Positions 49,542-59,817 of a DNA stretch of 64,000 bases are shown here, piece after piece. The DNA lies in the NCBI RefSeq assembly GCF_910592395.1, contig NC_088308.1, forward strand, positions 10,061,001-10,125,000, read 5' to 3'. How positions within the stretch are numbered: position 1 is the stretch's first letter; every line of letters begins with the position of its first letter. Position numbers and translations under genes: made by a program. This DNA comes from Lineus longissimus. Taxonomy: Eukaryota > Nemertea > Pilidiophora > Heteronemertea > Lineidae. A model generated the notes under the pieces. The model made no database searches, was not told the DNA's origin, and was given only the letters and a program-made list of their open reading frames with translations.

Positions 49542-52500
49542 TCAAATTGTGCTATTGCTGAAGCGAGACTTGAATCCTGCAACCGCATCACTGACGTTTG
49601 GCTTCTTGAACTGATCACATAGCGGTGGAGGCTCTTGTCGGCTTGGACCCTTCTGTTTGGTTGTTACTAACTCCATCATGTTCTGGAAGCATTCCTCTAC
49701 ATAATCTGGAAGTGTAAATAGAATACAATACGTAACATGGTATATAAAAGATAGCCAATAAATGTTTTATTTTTTCTTACATTGTTCTATGCTTCAGTTA
49801 TTTGACAAATGTAGGGAGACCATAATGGTTGTGAAATGGTAAGACCCGGATTGTGACATGGTATGCAAATGGTTTGTCTTACCGTATGTTGCTCCTACCA
49901 AGATTTTCTTGACAACATATCCTCCAGTTTTATACTTAGGAAAGTCGATCCTATATCGGCCTTCCCCGGCCATGGTTGCTGCTTGTGGGCGTCCCGCATT
50001 TTCATTATAGTGGAGAGCAGCTAGACAAATCCTGAAAAGGACCAGGTAAATTAGGAAACAAAAGGCAAAAAGTCAACTTGGCAAAGTGCATCTAGTCTTC
50101 TAGGATGCTATAGAACTGTTTTAGAATACCGACACACCTAGGCTTACCTGCTGTTCATTCCACTGTACGAGAACTTTATCATTTTGGGGGCAAAGTGATT
50201 GAGTACGCTGTGGTATGATTCAACTCCACTCGTCTGCCCTATTGCAGACATCTTGCTGATGTCATTGACGAGTAGAGTCTTGGTCAGCATAGCCACCAGA
50301 TCATCACTTGCTTGGGTTCCTGAAAAATAAAGGTAATTGAAAGGAGATAAATAACAAGTATTAAACTGACTGGAGGTGGAAGTGACCCATGGAAATGACA
50401 ACTATTGGTTTATGTATGGATCACCTACCTTCGTTTAACCATTTCCTCTGTTGTCCAAGGTCACCATGTAGACAGTTGTCATGTTTGTCCTGGATGTGCT
50501 CAACACAGGACAACCATTTCTTCTTGATCGCTGCACCATCTCCTTGCGGGGATGACATCACGCACCAATACAAATGATATTTTATGCTTTTAATCCAATC
50601 CCTTATTGGTGCTAGTGTCTTCTTCTTTGCCTTTTTCTCCATATTCTTGCAAAGGCCTGAAAGAAATACGACAAATTAAGAACAGGGTTCAACAGCATGA
50701 TTTTTCCTAGAACCCTTGCTACATTCTAGAAGAGAGAAATGAGGTGGAGTGATAGTATCCCCTGAGAGTAGTAGCTTATGAACATAACATTGCTTACCCT
50801 TCACAACATGCCAACAGTCGAAGAAGTGGGGGACTTTCAGTTTTTCACGGATCCACTTGGCAACCTGTCTGTGTCTGTCTGTGATCAAGGCCTTTACAGT
50901 CATCGTCCTCAAGAAGGGAGCACTCCTCTTGAGTCCCTCTAACTCCATATGGTAGCTGCTCTTCACCTCATTGCTCTGCAACATGAAATAAGGACAATCT
51001 ATTGGGAGCACTAATGAACAGGTTACATGTATATGGTTATGAACAAAGACAACCACTAAGTGTGTAAACTAACAAAGTCACCATAAAATTTGCTAGAGGT
51101 AATGCATACCTGAACCAACTCTATCGACAACAGTTTATTCACGTCCAGCTCCATCAACACATAGCTGCCAAATTTGGCGACCCATTGAGTCACAGCGCCC
51201 GTCTCCTCCGAGCACCAATGGTTTGTCCTTGAGAGTTTCAAGTAGAGCAGCTTGACAGCACTTCCATGTCGTTTCAACCGCAGTGTGCAGGTGTTTGTTT
51301 GGTGCCTGTAAAACGTCCTTGCTGTCTGACATTTTATGTTGAGGAAGCTGAAAAACGAAATAAGGACACCTGTATTACGACACATGTGTGAGAGTTTTGT
51401 TGCCAACGTTAAGATTTTATCTGCAAATATGTGGCATGTACTTACTTGAACAGCCTTAGGACCTTACTTGGTAGCGACCCCGAAAAAAGTATAGCACCAC
51501 TCAGTAGGATGTTCAAGATAGGCATAGTTCCGATCTTTGGTTGGCTGTCCCACTGCCTGGAGTTGCGACATCTGTCATTAGTACAGTCAGCCTTCAATGT
51601 AATCATGGTGCCGAACACTCTCTTGCTGGTCTTTGTTGGGTGGTTGCAGATCAAGCATGTATCAAACAACTCAAGCAGGGCCGACTCGAAAACAACATAC
51701 AGTTTTGGCTCATGAAGTGGCGGGACATTTTCATTGCTGAAAAAAAGGATAAAAACATTAACACATTGTTCTTTATGGATTATCTACATTACATGCATTA
51801 CATGTATGTATCCATGGTCAGCTGATATAGATTGCATGTAAATATATAAACACACCTGATTTCATCGAAAGCAACAGTATCAAAATCTTCATCATCAGAA
51901 CTTGAATCCCCAATGTCAAAATCCTCCTCTGGGAGGTAGTCCTCATCTGTCGGGTCATCATTTACAGCTCCATCGTCAACAAAACTGTCATTGAACTCCA
52001 TTTCATTTTTTTCAACAGCATCCTCACAGGCAGTATACTTTGGCGTTTTCATGACAGGCTCTTGGTCTGTGAGAAGAACACATTGGGTCCCAACAGATCT
52101 ATAGGGAGGCCTCTTTCTCCTGGGTGTCTGAACCGCTGAAAATGTAAATGAACATGGTCAATACCTGGTGATTAGCTGTCTGGAATGAGCAATTTTTATC
52201 ATGTAATGTATGGTACTGTCTAGGCCTAAATTATGGAAATTAAGTACATTTTATATTACGCACCTTTTGTAAGTACCTCAACCTTTCTGGCTGCATTAGT
52301 CCCATCATGAAGGTTTGGTGTGGAAGGTGGGTCACAAGGAGGCATATGACATATAGGCTCATCATCCTCGACCTCAGGCTCAGGCATGTCCTGGAGTGAA
52401 GCAGTATCATCTTCTTCTTCGACCTCCATAGCTGCTGCTTGGGCCTCAGAGACGAGACGACGATTCTCTCGCTTAGCCCAAGCACTTCTAGGCCTCCGTG

Positions 52501-53123
52501 GGGTGCTTTCACAGTTACCGGCACTTGTAGTGGTAGGTGTTGGTGGCATCAGATGAATTGTAGGCACAGCACCTTCTTTTCGCATCAATCTGAAAGTAAA
52601 ATCGTGAAATGAAACTGTCTTGTACCAACCAGGTCTCGGTGTAAGGCAGCCTAGGCCTGTCTCAGTGAATACATGATATGAATGTGATGGTTAGGCCAAT
52701 TCAAAAATCACCCATCTTTTAAGGACGGCGTGCTAAAATCATGCATGCTGTACGGAGTAGGGCATGGGCAATACACAGAACGACAAAGTCAACACCTCAG
52801 TCAGTACCTCAGGCCTAATTTTCGTCAGATTCAGCATAAATAACGGCAGCCTGTGCTACATGTACTAACCTCCTAGAAAACCCAGCATTATATTGCTGCA
52901 AATTCAGGATGCAGTCATCAGTAAAATGCTTCGAGCACAACACACTGGTTTTGGATGGCTGCCATTTATCTCGTTTTGCCTTGACGAACAACGTCCAAGA
53001 ACGCCGCAGTTCTGTCGTCTTCTTCTTCGCATCTGCCGATAAATTCGGTTTCTCCGGATCCGGGAATTCAAACAGATACCTGTCCTGTTGGCTACAATTA
53101 GCTGCGACGCAACGCCTAGGCAT
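49542..53123 (-). CDS. Ten-exon THAP-domain protein, DDE-transposase-like
   Basis: Exons (minus): 53123-52870, 52589-52264, 52135-51856, 51736-51446, 51347-51110, 50975-50798, 50656-50429, 50319-50148, 50031-49883, 49705-49542. All have GT-AG borders and compatible phases; the total is 2,280 nt, 759 residues. Residues 1-95 are a THAP zinc finger: C5, C10, C63, H66, W43, and AVPT across the exon 1-2 junction. Residues 95-290 are acidic and disordered. Next comes a conserved VFESALLELF ... CLIC segment (exon 4), then the catalytic-type region: ALITDRHRQVAKWIR (D496) in exon 6 and GVESYHSVLNHFAPK (E632) in exon 8. It ends with a C-terminal PPLCDQF tail. In exon 5 the family motif GGDGRCDSMG lies in a different frame from the spliced frame (two compensating shifts at about 51300 and 51180). 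The first acidic residue is therefore lost from the predicted product. The start is set by the THAP N-terminus. An upstream in-frame ATG would add 39 residues and cross the terminal repeat. Confidence 0.8.
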
Positions 53124-53221
53124 ATTTAAAAGTTCAAACGGAAGAAAAAAGTGTGTCGATGCTGAATGTTGTGTACAAATTACATGGCGTATTGTTCTCG
53201 ATCTCCCCATTCTTGCAGCAG

Positions 53222-53247
53222 GTTCTAGGAATGACGTCACGGATTAA
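53222..53247. repeat. Right terminal inverted repeat with CRE, and TTAA
   Basis: 53222-53242 is the exact reverse complement of 48307-48327, again containing TGACGTCA. TTAA follows at 53244-53247. It lies about 100 bp upstream of the THAP gene start, so it probably acts as that gene's promoter. Confidence 0.85.
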
Positions 53248-53304
53248 AGTTCCTTGGCGCGTAGTTTGAATTGCGTTTTTTGAGTGTCTGACATTCGGTT
53301 ACAG

Positions 53305-53532
53305 GAAAATTCGTCCCCGGATAATTCGTCCCCGGATAATTCGTCCCCGCAAATTCGTCCCCGGATAATTCGTCCCCGAGGATAATTCGTCCCCTAGGAA
53401 AATTCGTCCCCGGATAATTTGTCCCCAAGGATAATTCGTCCCCGGATAATTCGTCCCCAAGGAAAATTCGTCCCTGGATAATTCGTCCCCTAGGAAAATT
53501 TGTCCCCGAAAATAATTCGTCCCCAGAAAATT
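53305..53532. repeat. Short minisatellite built on AATTCGTCCCC
   Basis: About 14 units of 15-17 bp, alternating 'ggataattcgtcccc' and 'aggaaaattcgtcccc'. It starts about 60 bp outside the TTAA transposon. Open frames through it on the minus strand are repeat artefacts. Confidence 0.9.
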
Positions 53533-53539
53533 TTGCAAA

Positions 53540-54193
53540 GTTAAAAGTTTCTGACTTTACTTTCTAAGACCCTTAAGTCTTGTCGAATGGACTGTAGTAA
53601 TAACTACTACTTTCGATTTTTCTCATTCAGTGTAATATCTCTCTTTACTACCCTACTGGCTAGTTACCTGCCCCACTATTTTTATAGAAGGTAGAGGTAG
53701 GCAGGCAAAATATTTTATTGAAGAATTTAGAGCTTTTCTTTCATTCTGACCAGTAAAAATACTTATTTGAAGAAAAAAAATTTATTTCGCCTGCCTACCT
53801 CTACCTACTATGAAAAAAGTGAATTTTCCTAGAGCCCTGACATTCAAAGGGATATTACATAATTGTTGCGGGGTTTTTTGAAGACCTCTCTGCGCGATGT
53901 TGGATCTTACTATGTACTAAAACAAAATCATGAACTTAAATCAGAAAATTGTAGTCTGTCAGTTCACCTTTAAAATTGTCGAATGTTGACAATTCAATTA
54001 TTATTATTCACACCGCGTGTTTTCTTCTTCCTAATCCTAGTGTATTTATTAGTAAAGGACCTTCATTTTTCACCTGCAGGATTTGATAATCATGCCTTCT
54101 GGAGAAGATATCTGCTAGTTGTGGTCGTTGGTCGATTGGATATTCTGTCATTTTCGAGTAAGTATCGCAAAACCTTTCTCCTCTTTCCTTTTT
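53540..54193. other. No firm gene; one exon-like segment
   Basis: 54080-54157 is bounded by an acceptor (cacctgcag) and a donor (GTAAGT). It encodes a short hydrophobic stretch in one frame (YLLVVVVGRLDIL). A similar exon-like segment lies at 55381-55455 after a long pyrimidine tract, with a GTAAGT donor and a leucine-rich reading. The pair could be duplicated exons of an unknown gene. Two paired phrases about 'ctacctctacct' at 53685-53700 and 53790-53808 form a weak inverted repeat. Confidence 0.3.
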
Positions 54194-55279
54194 AGCTCAC
54201 CTCTTAGCAGAGGTGAGCTTATCCCATACCGTGGCGTCCGTCGTCCGTTAGCAGGGCACGTTTCGTAACTGTTAGAGCTATTGAGTTGAAACTTGGTACA
54301 CATGTACCCTTATGTAATGACACCTTGGAGACCAAGTTTCGGTCCGATTCGTTTCATGGTTTGGCCACCAGGGGGCCAAACGTTAAAAGTGAAAATATGC
54401 AATATCTCCCTTAATAGCAGTCGGGAAATTTTGAAAAAAATATGGTTGGTACTTCTAGCAAAGGTGCATCATATATCTCCGGGTTTTTGATTTGACCTCC
54501 TTTTCAAGGTCACAGAGGTCAAATGGTGTAAATTGGCCGTTATTTTGTAACGATGGCACGTTTCTAAACTGCAATGACTATTGATACCAAATTTGGTACA
54601 CATTTACCCCTTAGTCAGGTGATCTCAGGGACCGAAGTTTGGTCCAATATGATTCACCACTTGACCACCAGGGGGCAAAATCCAAAAACCTTAAAAATGT
54701 GATTATTCCTTAACTTCTTGCCCGATTGCCACCAATTTGATATCATGGGTACATCTAACCACCATACAGTATATGTCACACAGGTTTTTAATTTGACCTT
54801 CTTGTCAAGGTCACAGAGGTCAAATGGCGTAAATTCGCCGTCAGGCCGTAACTATGGCACGTTTCTTAACTGCAATGACTATTGATCACAAATTAAGTAC
54901 ACATGTACCCCTTGGTCAGGTGATCTCAGGTACCGAAGTTTGGTGCAATCTGATTTGCCGTTTGGCCTCCAGGGTGGGGGTCAAATCCTAAATTCTTCAA
55001 AATGCCATTATTCCTAGTAATGACTTGCCTGATTGGCACCAATTTTATATCATAGGTACATCTAATTCTAACAACCATTCAATGTGTCACCCGGGTCTTC
55101 TTTGATTTGACCTACTTTTCAAGGTCACAGAGGTCGAATGTACTGTAAATTGGCCATTTTGGGGAAATTATAATTGCTTGGACCTACATCAAACCTAACA
55201 CTACATGACACAATACCATGCTCTTTATCCATCTTTCCTCCACATGAGGTGAGCACAATGGCCCTGGCCATTTCATTTT
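54194..55279. mobile_element. 1.1 kb AGCTCACC dispersed repeat, copy 1
   Basis: Begins with the hairpin AGCTCACCTCTTAGCAGAGGTGAGC and ends with 'gaggtgagcacaatggccctggcc'. The start AGCTCACCTC and the GAGGTGAGC near the end are inverted. The interior is three diverged subunits of about 300 bp, each with a 'gaaacttggtacacatg'-like phrase, a 'ccaccagggggc' phrase and an 'aaggtcacagaggtc' phrase. There is no ORF. Nearly identical copies are at 60495-61618 and 63385-64000. This looks like a widespread non-autonomous element of marine invertebrate genomes. Confidence 0.8.
54365..55136. promoter_or_regulatory. CTCF-like and DR3 nuclear-receptor-like sites inside the repeat
   Basis: CCACCAGGGGGC occurs at 54365-54376 and 54665-54676, exactly 300 bp apart. 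AGGTCA-CAG-AGGTCA (a perfect direct repeat with 3-bp spacing) occurs at 54507-54521 and 54808-54822. A one-base variant lies at 55122-55136. The same sites recur in the other copies of this repeat. Binding is inferred from motif identity only. Confidence 0.45.
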
Positions 55280-55534
55280 TTTTTTGAAACTATTCTCCGT
55301 GCAGAATTTATACTCTACTCACAAGCTGCGGGATCCTTCTTATTTCCTGGTGTAATTGTAACCTTTTTTTTTTCCTGCAGGATTTTGTCTGCTGCTGCTG
55401 CTGTTGATCGATCGATTGTCGAATAGTTCTAATCCAAAAAACATTCCTCTTCCAAGTAAGTGAAATATTTTTTCTCAGAAAACTGATGCAGCGGAGTCTT
55501 TGCATAATGAACGGTCTAAGATTTTCCAGAAAAG

Positions 55535-56385
55535 ATGAGTTTTTTCATTCTTAAATCAATAATTAACTGCAAACTCGGACAAACGCTTATAAATTTCGAT
55601 AAGCCACCCGGACGGGAGTTGTGCGTAGACTTAGAAAATGTTTTCGGAAATAAGCGACTTACTTCTCGAGTAAAACTTTCAAACGGGTGGGCTTTTCGCC
55701 AATTCATCGATTTCACTATCGGTGTTTCAAAATCAGGGTTTCTGTCAATCTATATTGTCAAAGATTTTGAGTATTGGTTGCTCGGACCAGGATTCAAGCG
55801 GATTTTACGATTCGTCGAAGCTAGGGTGTCTTGTTTTTCTGAACGTATGAAGGATGCCCCAAAAACGACAGTTTGTGAAAAAATCCGATTCAAATCGAGA
55901 GATGCCGTTTTTAAACTGATACAAGGAGGTTTGAGTTTTGAGAAGAATTCACCACAAGCAGTGTGCTTTAAACAGTTGATCAGGGTTTTGTGAAATCTAG
56001 AGAAGATGCAGTATTACTAGCTCTCGAGGACTTTTTTCACAAAGTTACCGCCAAAACAGGAATTGTAGTGGTATATTCAACACCCATTCGTCTCGGAAAT
56101 CCCGGACTTACTAAGAGGTATGTATTTTTTACAACGTCATCATAATCACTTGGCCTCTGGAGACAAAAAGTCTACAGCAATTATTCGATTTTTCAATAAT
56201 GCCGCTTTATCTGGGACTGTAAACGGGAGTAGCTTAAACTAATCAGGCTTTTATCAAGAAAATTTTTTCAATTTTGCAGACATTACGGCGAAGCTGAATC
56301 TCGATTCATTTCAAGATTAGAAGATCTTTCCGAGAGGAGACTGATTTATTTACGGGCAAGGTTTACAACTAATTCGCCGAAGTAG
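55535..56385 (+). CDS. Unrecognised ORF pair with a short intron (cluster gene 1)
   Basis: One open frame runs from ATG 55535 to TGA at 55991-55993 (152 residues). An overlapping frame continues (VKSREDAVLLALEDFFHKVTAK ... LGNPGLTKR) to a donor at 56116|GTATGT. After a 162-bp intron (acceptor TTTTGCAG, 56278) it goes on to TAG at 56383-56385. An additional small intron (55844-55974; donor AAC|GTATGA, acceptor TTTAAACAG) would join the two frames in phase. A spliced product of about 230 residues is then possible. No family is recognised. The next ORF starts only 3 bp after the stop. Such compact packing is more like a viral or mobile-element gene block than host genes. Confidence 0.35.
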
Positions 56386-56388
56386 ACA

Positions 56389-56770
56389 ATGGAATACGTA
56401 CGACAAGAAGTTGGCCTTTATAGTTTTGCGTGTGATTTTTTCCAGTTATTTACTAAACTCGTGCGTTTAGTGCCAAAAATAACTGTGGATGGAAAAGTAA
56501 CCTTTGCGTTTCTTGCGTTTTCCATTGCGGGTGATTGTTCGGAGCGACATTACTTTTCTGGTGGAGACCGGTGCGATGATACGCTTTACATTAGGTGTTC
56601 TGCTGTTTGCCGTGATAACCTGAATGTAAACGACTTCTGGCTCGGATATTGCCCGAGTGAATGGCCAGAATTAGAAAATGTAACCCAAGATTTCCAATCT
56701 ACGATGATGAAATTTGGGCGTGATTTGATAAGATCTAACATTTTAGTGCCGTTATTTTCTGGAGGACAAC
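56389..56770 (+). CDS. Unrecognised ORF interrupted by BEL element (cluster gene 2)
   Basis: ATG at 56389 follows the previous stop after 3 bp. About 127 codons are open before the sequence becomes BEL/Pao RNase H in another frame near 56771. It has a hydrophobic segment (VTFAFLAFSIAG) and several cysteines (GGDRCDDTLYIRCSAVCRDN). The original 3' end is probably lost at the BEL junction. No family is recognised. Confidence 0.35.
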
Positions 56771-58594
56771 AGGACGTTAGTCACTTCTCGTCTAGCAAAG
56801 ACGATTCACACGGAGCTTCGCGAAAAGCCAGAAGTTCACCTCTGGTCAGACTCGAAGATAGTTCTTCACTGGATTAAATCCAATTCCATCGATTTGAAGC
56901 CATTTGTTGGAGTACGAGTGGCCGAAATACAATCGACATGGGATCCAGAGCTTTGGAATCACGTCCCAACAGAACAAAACCCGGCTGATGACCTGTCTCG
57001 TGGACTGGAAGCTTCGGAAATGGTCGGACGTTAGATGAGTGGACCTTCCTTTCTTCTGAGTCCAAAGGAGGATTGGCCATCAAAGGTAGAGATCTCAGTA
57101 CCTCCAGAAGACAAGGAAAGAAAGAAGCCAAAGCCAGTCTGCACAGCAATGAAAGTTGTCTCGCCGATTGAATGCCAGAAGTTTTCGACATGGGGAAAGC
57201 TTTTGAGAGTAAACGCACTCTGTCTTCGGTTTGTCCACAACTTGAAGTGTAGGATACAGGATCGAGCTGAGTCAAGAGAGGGCACACTTGTACCAGAAGA
57301 GATTAGAGCAGCAGAGAACTATTGGATTGTTCAAGCTCAGAGAGACCTGGGAAATTGGGAAGCGAGATGTCTCGATCTTGCTCCCTTCGTGAAAGATGGA
57401 GTAGTCCGAGTAGGCGGTCGACTTAGAAAAGCGAGCCTACCTTATGACCAGATCCACCCTGTTTTACTTCCCGCCTCAGGGCACATATCTAGGTTGGTGA
57501 TGGAAGATGTCCACAGTCGGTTGATGTATCCCGGTTCGGAGCGTACTCTCTGCGAGAGTAGGAGCAAATACTGGATTCTCAAAGGTCGTAACCTCGCAAG
57601 AGAAACCGTGAGGAATTGTGTGATTTGCCGGAAGCTGAGACAGCCACCACATAGCACCCTAATGGGTGATCTACCTGCCAGTCGTCTCCGATTGTTCGCA
57701 CCGCCATTTACAACTACTGGAGTGGATCTCTTCGGCCCGTTCATGTTGAGATATGGTCGCAACATTAAAATGAAGGCGTGGGGCGCGATATTCACTTGCG
57801 CCACTGCTCGCGCTATTCATCTGGAAATAGTGGAAAGTTTGTCGACTCAATCGTTCCTCCAAGCAGTTCGCAGATTTGCTTCGCGTCGCGGATGGCCAAA
57901 GACATTAATATCGGATAACGGCACCAACTTCATTGGAGCTGAGAAGGAACTCAGGAAACTTACCAAAGAGATACGCAAGCAGTTGGAAGAATTTGCAGTT
58001 CTTCATGATATCAACTGGAGATTCATTACGCCTTTGAGTCCCCATCAAGGTGGCTTTTACGAGAGCTTAATCAAGCAGATCAAGAGCGCACTTAGAATTA
58101 CTGTGGGTGATCAGACGCTTACATGGAATGAAATGTCAACTGTTTTCAGTGAAGTGGAATGCCTGGTGAACTCAAGACCCATTGGATACGGAAGCGATGA
58201 TGCCAATGATTTCCGTCCACTCACTCCTAACCATCTGCTGATAGGACGAGCTTCAACAGAAATTCCACAAGGGCCGTTTGTAGAATCGAAAAATCTGCAC
58301 AAACGCTTCGAGTTTGTGCAAGCTCTTGCCACGAAGCGATTTGTCAAGGAGTACCTCTCTACTCTCATGCGCCGTGCCAAATGGCAGAATGCTAAACGTC
58401 AACTTGCGGTTGGAGACGTGGTTCTCTTGACAGATCAGAACATTCCATGGGGAAAGTGGGATGTTGCTCAGATAATCGAAGTATACCCCGGTGATGACAA
58501 TATTGTCCGAAACGTAAAGGTCAGGACCAAATCTGGTGAAAAGAAACGCAGTGTTCAGAAGTGCTGTGTGATCTTGGAAATGGACTCCGCATAA
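56771..58594 (+). pseudogene. BEL/Pao retrotransposon pol fragment (RNase H end, integrase, C-terminal domain)
   Basis: From 56771 the frame gives the end of a BEL-type RNase H (SRLAKTI, LWSDSKIVLHWI, NPADDLSRG). A TAG then stops it at 57032-57034, just before SGPSFL, in a linker where relatives have tryptophans. The same frame is then open for 519 codons (57035-58594). It holds an H2C2-type zinc region (HSRLMYPGSERTL ... CVICRKL) and an integrase core with the acidic triad at 57725 (VDLFGPF), 57914 (ISDNGTNF) and 58061 (YESLIKQIK). The C-terminal domain reads VGDVVLLTDQNIPWGKW. Protease, reverse transcriptase and gag are missing, so the copy is 5'-truncated as well as carrying a stop. Confidence 0.85.
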
Positions 58595-58622
58595 TTATTA
58601 TCAATACATTGTATCTCATTAT

Positions 58623-59047
58623 TGTTGGCCCCGGAGGGTTGTTCTGAACTGTTTCGTGCCATACATGTAATTAACACGCCATCATATTGCGCCTCCGCAT
58701 CCTCAGCAGCGCGCGTCATCGATGACGCTTTCCTCAACAGTGCGCATCATCCGCAGCAGCGGCACGTTTTAATTTCAATTCATCCGTCATCAGCGAACAC
58801 CGCACATTTGTATTTTCCATTTTCAAAGTTCCGAAACAATATAAGTCGTAAACCTTCAGGTACGTTTATCTTAAATATCATAATATGAATAGATCAGATT
58901 GTATGTAAATTAATTTCTATTCATTGCCTTTTATATATTATGTAAGATTTATATCATTTTATTGACTGACTGTTCTGCACATTTCAGAATGCAATGCACT
59001 GTTAATAAACACGCATTAGAAGAACGACAACTTTGTTTCGTCCATCA
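58623..59047 (+). repeat. Probable 3' LTR of the BEL element
   Basis: Begins TGTTGGCCCC 28 bp after the pol stop and contains a poly(A) signal AATAAA at 59004-59009. A CA end can be placed at 59047. With no 5' LTR in the window the boundaries are approximate. Confidence 0.45.
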
Positions 59048-59692
59048 AATCCCATTCGCCACAATTTTATTGAGCTAATTTTAGAAAAAGAAGTTCAACA
59101 CAAGGTTTTCGTACGCTCTTCAGAGTACGCGAAACGCGTCAATAAGGCCCAGTGCCTAGAAAGCGAGTACGCCCGAAAACAAGAGGCTATCGCTCTTGGC
59201 GAAAAGGCAACACAATTCATGGATGAGGCCCTAATAAAAGTTAAAGAATTTCGCACAATTGTGCACTCGGCAGTAGAAGACTATACCAAAGACATAAACT
59301 ATACAATGTTAGATAGGGCCGCGTTTGATGCGGAGGTTCAGTCCGCAAAAGATCTGACCAAAAAGATTTTTGCTCCCGTACTCAAAGCTCAACGAGTTTA
59401 CGAGAATGAAGGGGAAAAAGGGCAATGTTTTGGGTGCGCCGAGAGAGAACTTAAATATAAAAGTAATGATAAGATCCTCTGGAAATGCCTGTTTGTTTCT
59501 CGGTTGCCAAGAGAACTAAGGCAGCTTGAAATATTCCCTAAAACCGAGAAAGAACGTGAGAATGAGGCTCGTCTTCAGCGAGAGAAAACCGATTTAAACG
59601 GTCCGGAGCAGGGCGTTCGAAAACCGACCTTGCCCGGTAAAATCACGACTGGAGGTAAGCGGTCGATGATCGGCAGCAAGAACATCAAATGA
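59048..59692 (+). CDS. Unrecognised charged ORF (cluster gene 3)
   Basis: Open for about 215 codons to TGA at 59690-59692. The frame enters from the LTR side, and the first ATG is at 59219, so the natural start was probably removed by the BEL insertion. Predicted mostly helical and highly charged (NKAQCLESEYARKQEAIA, FDAEVQSAKDLTKKI), with a CFGCAERE motif near the middle and a basic tail. The stop overlaps the next start as ATGA. No family is recognised. Confidence 0.4.
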   Translation, partial: NPIRHNFIELILEKEVQHKVFVRSSEYAKRVNKAQCLESEYARKQEAIALGEKATQFMDEALIKVKEFRTIVHSAVEDYTKDINYTMLDRAAFDAEVQSAKDLTKKIFAPVLKAQRVYENEGEKGQCFGCAERELKYKSNDKILWKCLFVSRLPRELRQLEIFPKTEKERENEARLQREKTDLNGPEQGVRKPTLPGKITTGGKRSMIGSKNIK

Positions 59693-59817
59693 CTATCATC
59701 AAAAACGGGCTCACGGTTGGAAACCAAATTGGCTTCGGGTTTACGCCGGAAATATCCCTTTCATCCGAGAAGGGTGTCTTCGCCCCTTACCCGAAAAATT
59801 GGCCCCAAGATTTTTAG
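59689..59817 (+). CDS. Small ORF overlapping the previous stop (cluster gene 4)
   Basis: ATG at 59689-59691 overlaps the TGA of the preceding ORF by two bases (ATGA). It encodes 42 residues (for example GLTVGNQIGFGFTPEISLSS) and ends at TAG 59815-59817. The stop-start overlap is the main support. An alternative frame (59717-59947, 76 residues, basic) overlaps it, and only one of the two is likely to be real. Confidence 0.3.
   Translation: MTIIKNGLTVGNQIGFGFTPEISLSSEKGVFAPYPKNWPQDF

Larger units (their letters stand above)
48302..53243. mobile_element. 4.9 kb TTAA-flanked DNA transposon with THAP transposase-like gene and P2X7-ballast-like gene
   Basis: TTAA stands immediately outside both ends (48298-48301 and 53244-53247). 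The ends carry perfect 21-bp inverted repeats (48307-48327, 53222-53242); the left end has four extra bases before the repeat. Inside are two spliced genes transcribed inward from the repeats and meeting tail to tail 10 bp apart (stops at 49531 and 49542). A THAP DNA-binding domain with a DDE-type transposase-like body and TTAA targets is what is known of the Kolobok superfamily, so I assign it there provisionally. A weak match (a shared AAAACGCA) also exists about 30-40 bp outside both ends, so the true termini need other copies to fix. Confidence 0.72.

Noticed and set aside
53305-53532. CRISPR-like look of short regular repeats
   Set aside because: The repeats are contiguous without unique spacers and the sequence is eukaryotic.
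53237-53538. Minus-strand frames reading as repeated GTNYPGTNFP-like protein
   Set aside because: Artefact of the AATTCGTCCCC minisatellite.
55969-55975. TTTAAAC resembling a -1 ribosomal slippery site at the end of cluster gene 1
   Set aside because: The heptamer is not in the required phase relative to the upstream frame. A small intron explains the frame change better.
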